Below, piece by piece: positions 54,821 to 64,000 of a DNA stretch of 64,000 bases. The DNA is from Luteolibacter sp. Y139 (GTDB lineage Bacteria; Verrucomicrobiota; Verrucomicrobiia; Verrucomicrobiales; Akkermansiaceae). Where the stretch lies: positions 744,001 to 808,000 of the forward strand of contig NZ_JBBUKT010000002.1 in the NCBI RefSeq assembly GCF_038066715.1. Direction: 5' to 3'. The translations under genes and the position numbers were made by a program. Position 1 is the stretch's first letter, and each line of letters begins with the position of its first letter. The notes below the pieces were generated by a model, which saw only the letters and a program-made list of their open reading frames with translations, searched no databases and had not been told where the DNA came from.

Positions 54821-57800
54821 ATGAAACCGGACCCCTTGCTTCCCGCGCCGCACGCACGCCTGCTGTCCAACGGCCGCTACTACACCTTCATCACCGCCGC
54901 CGGCACCGGACAATCGCGGCGGTATGGCCACGTGGTCAATCGCTGGCACGGCGATCCCGTCGAGGATGCACAGGGGCAATTCATCTATCTGCGGGACCTC
55001 GACACCGGCACGCTGTGGTCCGCCGCCATGCAGCCCGTGAAATGCGGCAGCACCAGCTACCAATCCTCCGACCTGCCCGGCTCCTTCAGGATCACCAGCG
55101 AGGCAAATGGCATCCGCTCCCAACTCGACATCGCTGTCTCACCGACGGACGACATCGAAGTGCGACGCCTGCAATTGACGAACCTGACCAAGCGGCCGCG
55201 ACGGATCGAGGTGACGAGCTTCCTCGAAGCCGTGTTGACTTGGCAAGGCGCGGACATCGGCCATCCGGCCTTCTCGAAGCTCTTCGTTCAGACCTCCCGC
55301 GAGGGCGGAACGCTCTTCGCCGAACGCCGGCCCCGTGGAGCCGATGAGACCTGGCCCTGCCTCTTCCACTCTCTAACCGGAGCGGTGGCACAATCCTGGG
55401 AGACCGACCGGCTGCGCTTCCTCGGTCGCGGGCGAACCGCCGCAGAACCACTGGCCTTGGAGTCCGAGGTGCTATCCGGCTCGGTCGGCAATGTGCTCGA
55501 TCCCTGCCTGAGCCTGCGAACGGTCGTCGAGCTTGGAGCGGAAGCAGAGGTGGTCCTTGGCTTTGTCACGGGCATCGCCGAGGACAAGGGGAAGGCTGCG
55601 GCATGGTCTGCAAAGTATGGCGAGATCAACCCCATCGACCACGTCCTGAATGAAGCGGTCGAAGCCGAGGAGAACCTGCGCCTGGAACACGGGCTCGATG
55701 ACAATGCCGCCTCCAAGTTCCAGTCGCTCGCCGCGGCGATGCACTATGGACATCGTAGTTTGGTGCCGCCTCCTCGAAACTTGGACGTATCCACGGTGCC
55801 ACCGATCCCGCGCGACCGACCGACGATGGTCCTCTGCGACGGTTGGTCCGCCGCCTCCACCCAGGAAGCGATCAAGGCCCGGCGCTACTGGGGAACCAAG
55901 GGCTTCTATACGAATTTCGCGGTGCTCGATGACTCAGCCAAGACACCTGAGGGCCAAGATGACCGGGTCTTCACGCTTTCGCCGAAGGCACTTGGCGAGG
56001 ACGGCACCTCGCTGCTCTTCGCCATCGCCACGCTGGTCGTGAAGGGCGCGGTGCCCGATCTCACCAACAACCACGCCCCCGGCGCACCACCGGAAATCGC
56101 CGGAGTTGAGTGTAGCGAGAGCGACGTCAGCAAAGAAGAACTACACTTTTTCAATGGCTACGGTGGCTTCAGTGCCGACGGTAGCGAGTATGTCATCCGC
56201 CTCCCTCGCGACGGCAAGCGCCCCCCGATGCCATGGATCAATGTGGTGGCCAACGAGCAAGCTGGCTTCATTGTCAGCGAAAATGGCGCAGGCTGCACAT
56301 GGGCTCGCAATAGCCAGGCAAACCGCCTGACCCCTTGGTCGAATGAGCCCGCGAACGATCCGCATGGCGAGGCATTCTATCTCCGCGATGAAACGACCGG
56401 CGTGGTATGGTCGCCGTTACCGGGACCAGTGCCAGCGGCTTGCGATCATGAAGTCCGGCACGGCTTGGGATCGACGCGCTTTCGTTCGGCTTGCCAAGAC
56501 CTCGAGCAAGACTCGGTGATGTTCGTGCCACGCCATGATCCGGTGAAAATCGTGATCGTGCGTCTGGTGAATCGCTCGAACGAGACCAAGAAGCTTTCGT
56601 TCACAGCCTACCAGCGCCTGATCATGGGCAACCTGCCGGAGTCGCCGAGCCTGATCGTCACTCGTCAGGAGGGCGATGGAACCTTGCGCGCTCAGAATCT
56701 GGCCGCCGGAGAGTTCCGCGGCGGGATCGCTTTCACGGCCATGAGTCTTCATGGTGCGAAAGCCGGGGCTTCGACGTTCAGCTGCGATCGCTTCACCTTC
56801 CTCGGTCGTCACGGCACACCTGCGAATCCGGCGGCCTTGCGGACCGCGGGCGAGCTCGATGGCGCCGTCGGCGCGGGACTCGATCCGTGTTTCGTCCAGC
56901 AGTCATCCTTCGAACTCGCACCGGGTGCCACTGCCGAATGCATCGTGCTCTTCGGCGAGGCAATGTCGGAGTCCACCGCCAGCGAGATCATCGAACGCTT
57001 CGCCGACCTCGCGGCGGTAAGATCGGCGTTGGAGGAGATTCAGGAATTCTGGAAGTCGCTCGTAGGCACCATGAAAGTCACCACGCCATCACCGGTGATG
57101 AACTTGATGGTGAACGCCTGGCTTCCCTATCAGACATTGTGCTGCCGGATGTGGGCTCGCTCCGCCTTCTACCAATCCAGCGGTGCCTTCGGGTATCGCG
57201 ATCAGCTTCAGGACTCCGGCTCGCTGCTGCCGCTTGATCCGTCGTTCGCGCGACGCCAGATCCTGTTGCACGCCTTACAACAATTCAAGGAAGGCGACGT
57301 GCTTCACTGGTGGCACGCGGAGCCGATCGGCCGCGGCCTCCGCACCCGCTTCTCGGATGACCTGCTATGGCTGCCCTTCCTGACCTGCGACTACGTGCGC
57401 GCCACCGGCGACAAGGCGATTCTCGATGAACGGCTTCCGTATCTCAAGGCGGCCCTGTTGCCCGAGGGCCACGACGAGAACTACCTCACCCCGGAGCCGG
57501 CGGGCGAAGATGGCACGCTCTACGACCACTGCTGCCGCACCATTGAGCGATCATTGGTCACCGGTGCACACGGTTTGCCCCTCATGGGAACCGGCGATTG
57601 GAACGACGGCATGAGCCGCGTCGGCCGCGAGGGCAAGGGCGAGAGCGTGTGGGTCGGTTTCTTCCTGTATCGCATTCTCGGAGCCTTCATTCCGGTCTGC
57701 GAAGACCGCGGGGATACCGAACGCGCTACTCGCTACGAGGAACATCGTGGCAAGCTGCTCGCCGCGCTGAACGACGGCGGCTGGGACGGCGAGTGGTATC

Positions 57801-58579
57801 GCCGCGCTTATTACGACAATGGCGCACCGCTCGGATCCAAGAAAAGCGACGAGTGCAAGATCGATACGCTCGCACAATCGTGGGCAATCCTTTCCAAGGC
57901 CGCGCCACAGGACCGAGCCGATCTCGCCATGGAAGCGATGGAGCGCGAACTCGTCTCCGAAAAGGAAGGCCTAATCCGCCTGCTCACGCCACCGTTCATC
58001 AACACGCCGAATGACCCCGGCTACATCAAGGGCTACGTGGCCGGCGTTCGCGAAAACGGCGGCCAATACACCCACGCCGCCTGCTGGGCAGTCCAGTCGG
58101 TCGCCGTCCATGGCGAAAACAACAGGGCCCTGCGCCTATGGGAAATGCTCGCCCCGGTCAGCCACTCACTCACGCAGGAAGCCGCGGACGTCTACAAGGT
58201 TGAGCCCTATGCTGTGGCGGCCGACGTTTATGGTGCCCCGCCACACATCGGCCGCGGCGGCTGGACCTGGTACACCGGTTCCTGCGGCTGGATGTATCGG
58301 GTGGCCATCGAGTCGATCCTTGGCCTGAGGATCGAGGATGGCGCGACGCTGACGCTCAAGCCATGCATTCCGGATGATTGGCCCGAGTTCCAGATCGAAG
58401 GCCGTCTCGCCGATGGCTCGGCACAATACCGGGTCACGGTGGTGAATCCCGAGGGATTCGCGAAACAGATCCGATCCGCAACTCTCGATGGCGTGGCCGT
58501 CGAGGTAGTGGATGGCATTGCCAAAATCCCCCTGCCCCGGAACGGAGCCGAGCACGAAGTCCGGATCACGATGGGCTAA
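54821..58579 (+). CDS. GH94-family phosphorylase-like protein without the synthase half
   Basis: A 1252-residue protein that matches the C-terminal, phosphorylase half of cyclic beta-1,2-glucan synthase (NdvB): two beta-sandwich N-type modules (about 1-230 and about 430-690) and a catalytic (alpha/alpha)6 barrel with the acid D926 in GTGDWNDG. The N-terminal GT84 transferase and transmembrane helices of NdvB are absent. Family knowledge suggests phosphorolysis of a beta-1,2- or beta-1,4-linked oligoglucan to sugar-1-phosphate; linkage is not shown. ATG 54821 is used; the frame runs to 54599 inside the upstream gene. Its last 14 bp overlap the converging lnt gene. Confidence 0.85.
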   Translation: MKPDPLLPAPHARLLSNGRYYTFITAAGTGQSRRYGHVVNRWHGDPVEDAQGQFIYLRDLDTGTLWSAAMQPVKCGSTSYQSSDLPGSFRITSEANGIRSQLDIAVSPTDDIEVRRLQLTNLTKRPRRIEVTSFLEAVLTWQGADIGHPAFSKLFVQTSREGGTLFAERRPRGADETWPCLFHSLTGAVAQSWETDRLRFLGRGRTAAEPLALESEVLSGSVGNVLDPCLSLRTVVELGAEAEVVLGFVTGIAEDKGKAAAWSAKYGEINPIDHVLNEAVEAEENLRLEHGLDDNAASKFQSLAAAMHYGHRSLVPPPRNLDVSTVPPIPRDRPTMVLCDGWSAASTQEAIKARRYWGTKGFYTNFAVLDDSAKTPEGQDDRVFTLSPKALGEDGTSLLFAIATLVVKGAVPDLTNNHAPGAPPEIAGVECSESDVSKEELHFFNGYGGFSADGSEYVIRLPRDGKRPPMPWINVVANEQAGFIVSENGAGCTWARNSQANRLTPWSNEPANDPHGEAFYLRDETTGVVWSPLPGPVPAACDHEVRHGLGSTRFRSACQDLEQDSVMFVPRHDPVKIVIVRLVNRSNETKKLSFTAYQRLIMGNLPESPSLIVTRQEGDGTLRAQNLAAGEFRGGIAFTAMSLHGAKAGASTFSCDRFTFLGRHGTPANPAALRTAGELDGAVGAGLDPCFVQQSSFELAPGATAECIVLFGEAMSESTASEIIERFADLAAVRSALEEIQEFWKSLVGTMKVTTPSPVMNLMVNAWLPYQTLCCRMWARSAFYQSSGAFGYRDQLQDSGSLLPLDPSFARRQILLHALQQFKEGDVLHWWHAEPIGRGLRTRFSDDLLWLPFLTCDYVRATGDKAILDERLPYLKAALLPEGHDENYLTPEPAGEDGTLYDHCCRTIERSLVTGAHGLPLMGTGDWNDGMSRVGREGKGESVWVGFFLYRILGAFIPVCEDRGDTERATRYEEHRGKLLAALNDGGWDGEWYRRAYYDNGAPLGSKKSDECKIDTLAQSWAILSKAAPQDRADLAMEAMERELVSEKEGLIRLLTPPFINTPNDPGYIKGYVAGVRENGGQYTHAACWAVQSVAVHGENNRALRLWEMLAPVSHSLTQEAADVYKVEPYAVAADVYGAPPHIGRGGWTWYTGSCGWMYRVAIESILGLRIEDGATLTLKPCIPDDWPEFQIEGRLADGSAQYRVTVVNPEGFAKQIRSATLDGVAVEVVDGIAKIPLPRNGAEHEVRITMG

Positions 58580-60323
58580 GCGGCGGCGTCCCGGCCTTCC
58601 GTTCGCGCAAGGCCGGGATCGCGCCTAACAGAACACCCACCACCGCGAGCACGATCACTCCCCAATCGCCGATGATTGCGTAAAGCGTGGTCGGCGGATT
58701 CTTCGGGATATCCAGCTCCGTGAGCAGGTGCCCGCGCGTAAAGGTGCTGCCACTCGGATCGCGAAGCTCCTGAAGCTTGCCGCCATCCGGATGCACGGTA
58801 CTACCCGTGGCGGTGATCGCCGCACTGACACCGGTATTGGCACAGCGGATCATCGGACGGCGAAGCTCGATCGCCCGGAAGCGTGCGTTCGCAAAATGCT
58901 GTGCCGCCCCTGCGCTCTCCTTGAACCAGCCGTCATTGGTGACATTGACGATCACCTGCGGACCTCCCCGAACGAACTTCCGCAGCAAACGCGGCACGGT
59001 GTCTTCGAAGCAAACCGAAGGAATCACGCCCACCGTTTCCCCACGAATCCCCACCGGTAGAGGATCGAGGCTTTCCCCCATGCTGAAGGCACCGCCATAC
59101 TTCACTCCCGACTGCTGCTCATAGATCTTCGCCAGGAAGGGCAGCTTGTCGACGAACGGGATGTATTCCCCGAAGATGACCAGGTGATGCTTGCGGAAGG
59201 TCTGCAGCTCCTTCTCCGGATTCTGCGCTGGGATCACGGCCAGCGAATTCCAGACTCGGGCGTCGCTCTTCATCACGAATTCGTCGCCTTCGCGATCAGC
59301 CTCCATCTCGTTCAAGCCGAGCATCAGCGTGAAATCGTCTCCACCCTCGCGGATACGATCGAGCGTGGTGTAGTTATCCTGCCCCATCGCCCACTCACCA
59401 TTGTCGGTGCGAAGGAGGCGGCCGGTCAGCGCGGTCTCCGGCCACAGCACCCAGTCAGGTTTCGTGGGAAGTTTCCCTTGGGGATTGATGGGGTGAACCG
59501 CTTCACCATCGACAACCCCGAGCGCCTCAAGCGTCTCGTCCTCGTAGCCGAGGTGGATGTCGGTGGCACTCCACAGCTGGTGCGCCGCTTCTTGCGGAAT
59601 ATTGAGCTGCACCAGCAGGGCATTCAGCCGGATCGAGTCGACCTTCAGCGCGGAGATCATCCGCCACATGCCATACCCGTAGGAACCAACCATCACGAGG
59701 ACCACACTGCCGAGCGCGATGCGCCGCCGCATGCCCATGCCATCTGCCTGAAACCGGGGAACCCGGCGCACGAATACCTGCAACAGCACGCCCTGCACAA
59801 ACACCGGCAGGATCGACAAACCGATCGCTCCTAACAGATCCGCGCTTTGGGCAAAGATCAGCGTCTGATGAAAACCAGTGCCAAGCGTGTTCCAGCCGAA
59901 GCCAGTGAACAGCCAACTGCGCAACCACTCGAGACCCGTCCATACCAACGCACAGGCCAAGGCATGGCGTGGCACGTGAAACAGCCCCCTCTCCTCACCC
60001 CGCCAAGGATTCCCCCAAGTCGCGGCAAACAGCGCCCATACCGCCGGAAACAGCGCGAGATAAACCGACAGCGCCACCCAACCGACATCACTGACGGAGC
60101 GCAACCACGCCAGATTCGGCAGGAAAAACGCCAGCCCTGTTAGAAGGCCGAGCCCGAAGGCGTTGCGCTTCCGTCTCCGCTCACCCAGCGACCACAGTGC
60201 GAACAATATCGGCAGCAGGACGATCCAGATGATCTGGCTGAGCCCATACGGCGGGAACAGCGCAGCAATGCCAAAGCCGCTGGCCACGGCGGCCAGCGGG
60301 CGGAGAAACAGAAGCTTCTTCAT
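58566..60323 (-). CDS. lnt: Apolipoprotein N-acyltransferase
   Basis: A 585-residue inner-membrane enzyme that adds the third acyl chain to lipoproteins. About six N-terminal helices (FLRPLAAVASGFGIAALF and on) lead to a periplasmic nitrilase-type domain containing the Glu of WPETALTG, the Lys of FGEYIPFVDKLPF and the Cys of VCFEDTVPRL, the known catalytic triad pattern. It has a C-terminal helix (VIVLAVVGVLLGAIPAL). It is transcribed toward the GH94 gene and follows phosphoglucomutase by 11 bp. Confidence 0.93.
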   Translation of the reverse strand: MKKLLFLRPLAAVASGFGIAALFPPYGLSQIIWIVLLPILFALWSLGERRRKRNAFGLGLLTGLAFFLPNLAWLRSVSDVGWVALSVYLALFPAVWALFAATWGNPWRGEERGLFHVPRHALACALVWTGLEWLRSWLFTGFGWNTLGTGFHQTLIFAQSADLLGAIGLSILPVFVQGVLLQVFVRRVPRFQADGMGMRRRIALGSVVLVMVGSYGYGMWRMISALKVDSIRLNALLVQLNIPQEAAHQLWSATDIHLGYEDETLEALGVVDGEAVHPINPQGKLPTKPDWVLWPETALTGRLLRTDNGEWAMGQDNYTTLDRIREGGDDFTLMLGLNEMEADREGDEFVMKSDARVWNSLAVIPAQNPEKELQTFRKHHLVIFGEYIPFVDKLPFLAKIYEQQSGVKYGGAFSMGESLDPLPVGIRGETVGVIPSVCFEDTVPRLLRKFVRGGPQVIVNVTNDGWFKESAGAAQHFANARFRAIELRRPMIRCANTGVSAAITATGSTVHPDGGKLQELRDPSGSTFTRGHLLTELDIPKNPPTTLYAIIGDWGVIVLAVVGVLLGAIPALRERKAGTPPLSPS

Positions 60324-60334
60324 GCAGCGTCAGA

Positions 60335-62263
60335 TCAGGCCATGCGGCTCTTCGCATCCGCTTCGATGGCCGACCACAGGGTATCGAGAGACGCACCTAC
60401 CTTGGCCTTGGAAGCTGCGAGATCATCGGACGGACCCGCCTTGCCGAAGAGGTAGAACTTGATCTTCGGCTCGGTCCCGGACGGGCGCACCGCGAAGGAT
60501 CGGCCATCGGCGAGATCGACAAAGAGCATCTTCTCCTTCGGCAGCGCATCGCCCTCGGCGTCGAAGAGATCCTGCATCGCGAAGTCCCGGATCTTCGCCA
60601 CCGCCGAACCATCCACCTCGGTCGGCGGATTCTTCGAATACGAGGTGGCAAGCGCCGCGATCTTGGCAGCCCCATCGGCACCCTCCATCACCAGCGATTT
60701 GCCTCGCTCCTCGTGGTAGCCGAACTCACGGAAAATATCGTCCAGCACGTCGGCCAGCGTCTTTCCCACCGACTTTGCATAGGCCGCCACTTCGGCGAAC
60801 ATCACCGCGGCCCCATTGCCATCCTTGTCGCGCACGAAGTCACAGCCGAGGTAGCCGTAGCTTTCCTCACCGCCGAAGAGGAAGAAGCGCGAGTATTCGA
60901 GGCGAAGATTCCGAGTGGTCGTTTCATCCAGCGAGCGATAGTCGCCTTTCTTATCGACAGGAATCGCGTCCTCATACTTCCGCAGCTTCTCCGCGATGTA
61001 TTTGAAACCGGTCAGCGTATCGACCACGCCGATGCCATAGTGGTGCGCGATCTCGCTCTGCAACTCGGTGGTGACAAAAGTCTTCACGAAAATCGCTCGT
61101 GCACGCGTCGTGTCGTTCAACCAACCGATCTCAAACGCCGTCTTCGCGCGATACCATGCCATCAGCGAGCCAATCTGGTTGCCAGTAAGCAGGCGCATCT
61201 TGCCTGCGGAATCGCGCACCACCACGCCCATCCGATCATTGTCCGGATCAGTACCGATCACGATCTCAGCACCTTCCTTTTCTGCGAGATCGACACCCAT
61301 TTTGAGCGCCGGCGCGTTCTCGGGATTCGGCGACTCCACGGTCGGGAATCGGCCATCCTGCACATCCTGCTCTGGCACGGTGATCACCTCGAAGCCGAGC
61401 TCGCGGAGCATCGGCACGATGATCACGCCGCCGACGCCGTGGAGGTTCGTGTAAACCACACGGGTCTTGGCACCCTCCAACAGCTTCGGCTGCATCAGCA
61501 GAGACTTCAGGCGATCCATGTAGCGACGGTCCATCTCCGCACCCAGCGTGGTGACCGTGCCATGTTCGGCGGCGGGCAATGGCTCATAGATCTCACTCTC
61601 GAGCGCATTCACCTCGGCGATGATCGCGGAAGCATGCGGCTCCACAATCTGCGCGCCGTCGTTGAAGTACGCCTTGAAGCCATTGTCGTGCGACGGGTTG
61701 TGGCTCGCGGTAAGCACCACGCCCGCATCCGCGCGCAGTTCGCGGATCGTGAAGGAAAGCTGCGGCGTCGCCCGACCGGACTCGTAGAGGAAAGCATCGC
61801 AGCCCAGCTCCGTGCTCACCTTGGCGCAGAACTCGGCGAAATCGCGCGAGAAGTGGCGGGTGTCGTGCGCGAAGACCAGCTTGGGCTTCCGCGACGGACC
61901 CACGTGGCGCTTGGCGTAGGCAATCAGGCCACGAACCGCGCGCGAAACGTTGAAGAAATTCATCGTCGCGGTGCCGAAGCACGGGTGCTCCGGGCGATCG
62001 TTCGGGCCGCCCTTCCCCTGCTCCGCGGTGGTGACCACCTTGCCGATGGTGCGGCCTCGCAGGCCGCCGGTGCCGAAGGCGAGGGTCTTGAAGAAGCGGT
62101 CATTCAGCTCTTCCCACTGCCCGGCATTGGCCAGCTCGGTGATGGCGGCTTCCGCCAACGGAGAGGCCGAGCCGCGCAGCAGCAGGTCGATATTCTTGCG
62201 CGAGCTTTCGAGGAGCTGGCCGGAGGCGAGGGCTTGGTCGAGAAGGGAGGCGAGGACGCTCAT
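60335..62263 (-). CDS. Phosphoglucomutase/phosphomannomutase
   Basis: A 642-residue alpha-D-phosphohexomutase. The phosphoserine loop TASHNPSHDNG has S187, the metal loop is TDPDNDR (D339, D341, D343), and RPSGTEPKIKFYLFG is the C-terminal phosphate-binding loop. It interconverts glucose-1- and glucose-6-phosphate and would link glgP product to glycolysis. ATG 62263 is used; the frame to 62311 has no conserved residues. It lies 32 bp from the divergent rRNA methyltransferase. Confidence 0.93.
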   Translation of the reverse strand: MSVLASLLDQALASGQLLESSRKNIDLLLRGSASPLAEAAITELANAGQWEELNDRFFKTLAFGTGGLRGRTIGKVVTTAEQGKGGPNDRPEHPCFGTATMNFFNVSRAVRGLIAYAKRHVGPSRKPKLVFAHDTRHFSRDFAEFCAKVSTELGCDAFLYESGRATPQLSFTIRELRADAGVVLTASHNPSHDNGFKAYFNDGAQIVEPHASAIIAEVNALESEIYEPLPAAEHGTVTTLGAEMDRRYMDRLKSLLMQPKLLEGAKTRVVYTNLHGVGGVIIVPMLRELGFEVITVPEQDVQDGRFPTVESPNPENAPALKMGVDLAEKEGAEIVIGTDPDNDRMGVVVRDSAGKMRLLTGNQIGSLMAWYRAKTAFEIGWLNDTTRARAIFVKTFVTTELQSEIAHHYGIGVVDTLTGFKYIAEKLRKYEDAIPVDKKGDYRSLDETTTRNLRLEYSRFFLFGGEESYGYLGCDFVRDKDGNGAAVMFAEVAAYAKSVGKTLADVLDDIFREFGYHEERGKSLVMEGADGAAKIAALATSYSKNPPTEVDGSAVAKIRDFAMQDLFDAEGDALPKEKMLFVDLADGRSFAVRPSGTEPKIKFYLFGKAGPSDDLAASKAKVGASLDTLWSAIEADAKSRMA

Positions 62264-62294
62264 TTCGCGCTGGATGCTAGCGCCCCCTTGCTCC

Positions 62295-63203
62295 ATGGCA
62301 ATGCCTCCCATGCGACATCTGCTCGAAGCCGCGCTCGCCCGCCGTGCCCCGCTGCGCCGGTCAGGAACCGATGCGTGGCGCCTGATCGATGGCGAGGGCG
62401 ACGACCTGCCGGGCTTGGAACTGGAGGATTACGCCGGAAAATGGCTCCTCTCCACCCGCGACCGCCAGCCCCCCGCCGCCCTCGTGGAGTGGCTGAAATC
62501 CAAGGGCCACCCGACCTACTGGAAGCGGCTGGACCAGCAGCAAAAGGAGTCGCCCGCCCACCTCTGCGGACCAGCTCGGGAGGAGCCATTTTCGATCCAC
62601 GAAAGCGGGCTGGCCTTCGAAATCTCGTTCCAGTCCGGCTACTCACAGGGAATCTTCCTCGACCAGCGCGACAATCGCGCCGAATTGAGGTCCCGCCTCT
62701 CCTCCGGCCAGACCCTCCTCAATACCTTCGCCTACACCGGCGCCTTCTCGGTCTTCGCCGCCGCAGCCGGGGCTACCGCCACCACCCTCGATCTCGCCCA
62801 GCCCTATCTCGACTGGGCAAAGCGGAACTTCGAACTCAACGGCTTCGATCCCGCCGCGCACTTCTTCTGCAAGGGCGATACCTTCCACTGGCTCGCCCGC
62901 TTCGCAAAACAGGGCCGCACCTTCGATGGCATCGTTCTCGATCCACCGACCTTCTCCCGTGACAAGGACGGCAACGTCTTCCGCGTGGAAAAGGACTACG
63001 GCCGCCTCGCCGAACTCGCCTTCGCCTGCCTCGCGCCGGGCGGCTTCCTGCTCGCCTCCACCAACTGCCGGACGCTCTCCTCGCGGGCCTTCGAAGCCCA
63101 ACTCCGCGGAGCCTCACGCCGACCGGTGAAGATCCGCCACAATGAGATGCCCGCCGACTTCACGGCCGCCCCCTATCTAAAGAGCACTTGGGTCGAAACG
63201 TGA
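62295..63203 (+). CDS. Class I SAM-dependent rRNA methyltransferase, RlmI-like
   Basis: A 302-residue methyltransferase of the RlmI/RlmK type. An N-terminal PUA-like part (LPGLELEDYAGKWLL) leads to the Rossmann core with LNTFAYTGAFSVFAAAAGA and the motif IV DPPTFSRDKDG near residue 215. Such enzymes methylate C5 of a cytidine in 23S rRNA. Several in-frame ATGs occur at 62295, 62301 and 62310; I use the first. It ends in the arm of a terminator hairpin at 63202-63239. Confidence 0.88.
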   Translation: MAMPPMRHLLEAALARRAPLRRSGTDAWRLIDGEGDDLPGLELEDYAGKWLLSTRDRQPPAALVEWLKSKGHPTYWKRLDQQQKESPAHLCGPAREEPFSIHESGLAFEISFQSGYSQGIFLDQRDNRAELRSRLSSGQTLLNTFAYTGAFSVFAAAAGATATTLDLAQPYLDWAKRNFELNGFDPAAHFFCKGDTFHWLARFAKQGRTFDGIVLDPPTFSRDKDGNVFRVEKDYGRLAELAFACLAPGGFLLASTNCRTLSSRAFEAQLRGASRRPVKIRHNEMPADFTAAPYLKSTWVET

Positions 63204-63239
63204 ACACCCGTCCCGGCCAATAGACCGAGACGGGTGTTC
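63202..63239. terminator. Hairpin between convergent genes
   Basis: GAACACCCGTC (63202-63212) pairs perfectly with GACGGGTGTTC (63229-63239), with CCGG/CCG inside. It overlaps the stop codon of the upstream methyltransferase gene and ends 26 bp before the stop of the minus-strand PDZ gene. T-runs are weak on both sides, so bidirectional termination is likely but not certain. Confidence 0.6.
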
Positions 63240-63264
63240 TTGCCTCCCTGAAAAATCCGTTCGC

Positions 63265-64000
63265 TTATTGGCCTTCTTCCAGCGGCTGGAAGCGCGGAGC
63301 CATCCGCAGGCGCAGGCCTTGGCCCTTGAAATCCATGTCGATATTCAGGTTATCGATGCGTTCGCGGACGTCCTTCGGCACCGCTTCGCGGTCCTGCGGA
63401 GTGTCATAGGGACCCTGCCACTCGACCTTGCCGTTCTTGCCCAGCACGCGGACCTGTTTGCCGCCGTTCTCGGACATGACTTCCACGCCACTGCCGTCGG
63501 CGTTGAGCATGCGGATGGTGCCGGAGCTCTTCAGGTTGATGCCGCCTTGGCCTTGCGGAGCCGCCTGCTGTTCCATGCCCTGCATCATCTGTTCCATGCG
63601 CTTGCGCATCGCGTCGCCGAACATCCGTCCTGGCAAGGCATCGGCTTCCTTGTCCAAATCTTCAAAGGCTCTCAGGTTCTGCTGGATCGCATCCTGGATA
63701 CGCTGAGCTTGGTCCTGGGGCATGCCATCGAGCATCAGTCGCTCAAGCGGCTTCAGCTCATTGCCGGCGATAGCCCTCGCTTGGGCAGGCGCTACGGCCA
63801 GGGCGATCTTGGCCGTCTTGGCCTCGCCCTGATGGATGAAATCAACGTCGACCTCGTCACCCGGCTTCATCGAGGAAACAGTCTGCGCCAATGCCTCTTG
63901 GGAACCGACCGCGTTGCCATTCACCTTCGTGATCACGTCGTTCTGGACGAGACCTGCCTTGGCGGCCGGACCAGCGGGATCCAGGGCCCGCACGACCACG
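63265..64000 (-). CDS. PDZ-domain protein (5' end beyond window)
   Basis: At least 244 residues of a protein whose start is off the right edge. The visible N-terminal part is a PDZ domain (DPAGPAAKAGLVQNDVITKVNGNAV, then QTVSSMKPGDEVDVDFI), followed by a helical linker (LKPLERLMLDGMPQDQAQRIQDAIQQN), and a Met- and Gln-rich helix before a small beta-rich end (GQGLRLRMAPRFQPLEEGQ). It is probably periplasmic, as for DegP-like or RseP-like proteases, but no protease domain is in the window. Confidence 0.75.
   Translation of the reverse strand, partial: VVVRALDPAGPAAKAGLVQNDVITKVNGNAVGSQEALAQTVSSMKPGDEVDVDFIHQGEAKTAKIALAVAPAQARAIAGNELKPLERLMLDGMPQDQAQRIQDAIQQNLRAFEDLDKEADALPGRMFGDAMRKRMEQMMQGMEQQAAPQGQGGINLKSSGTIRMLNADGSGVEVMSENGGKQVRVLGKNGKVEWQGPYDTPQDREAVPKDVRERIDNLNIDMDFKGQGLRLRMAPRFQPLEEGQ

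Overview
The window is GC-rich DNA (hand-counted 60-base lines run from about 47 to 63 % G+C) from a Gram-negative bacterium. LptD, apolipoprotein N-acyltransferase, lipobox and signal-peptide proteins show an outer membrane. The gene style suggests Verrucomicrobiota, possibly a Luteolibacter-like member of the Verrucomicrobiaceae: a YebC without the usual N-terminal signature, a cNMP-AckA-PduL fusion, and many small exported proteins of unknown function. That placement is inference.

Region 1 (1-28,906) is accessory DNA. It opens with the tail of a membrane protein, a PD-(D/E)XK-like protein and a divergent serine recombinase with elaborate palindromes in front of it. From 3,354 to 23,998 ten genes run on one strand with 4-base overlaps or short gaps, which suggests one defence operon. 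In order they are a DEAH helicase with a C-terminal nuclease motif, a RapA/SNF2-type helicase (DISARM DrmD-like), an Hsp70/actin-fold ATPase with a cysteine cluster, a beta-class DNA methyltransferase, a single-chain SIR2-APAZ-Argonaute, a DUF262/DUF1524 (GmrSD-type) nuclease, a PLD-family protein, an HNH-like protein, a DUF6602-like nuclease-fold protein and a UvrD helicase with a RelE-like N-terminus. An M28 peptidase pseudogene follows. Next comes a replication-type module: a roughly 100-bp array of about ten 10-bp repeats framed by 10-bp inverted repeats, an excisionase-like HTH gene, a BT4734-type primase-helicase, and a small HTH protein resembling small terminases. This ends at a tRNA-Asp gene, so the region looks like an integrated satellite or plasmid-like element carrying defence cargo.

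Region 2 (28,972-41,257) is chromosomal core: tRNA-Asp, fabD, glycerate kinase, yebC and a small heat-shock protein on the minus strand, then exported proteins, a TIGR01777 epimerase, lptD, a nitroreductase, a SnoaL-like protein, and an ECF sigma factor set.

Region 3 (41,360-58,579) is eight tightly packed plus-strand genes for stored and oligomeric carbohydrate: plant-type phosphofructokinase, Ca2+/H+ antiporter, D-2-hydroxyacid dehydrogenase, glycogen debranching enzyme, glycogen phosphorylase, a three-domain cNMP-acetate kinase-PduL fusion, a six-hairpin glycosidase-like protein with a discoidin-type domain, and a GH94 phosphorylase resembling the C-terminal half of cyclic beta-1,2-glucan synthase. 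Together they could release glucose phosphates, run glycolysis, and vent carbon as lactate and acetate with ATP gain.

Region 4 (58,566-64,000) has lnt and phosphoglucomutase on the minus strand, an RlmI-like methyltransferase on the plus strand, a hairpin terminator, and a truncated PDZ protein at the right edge.
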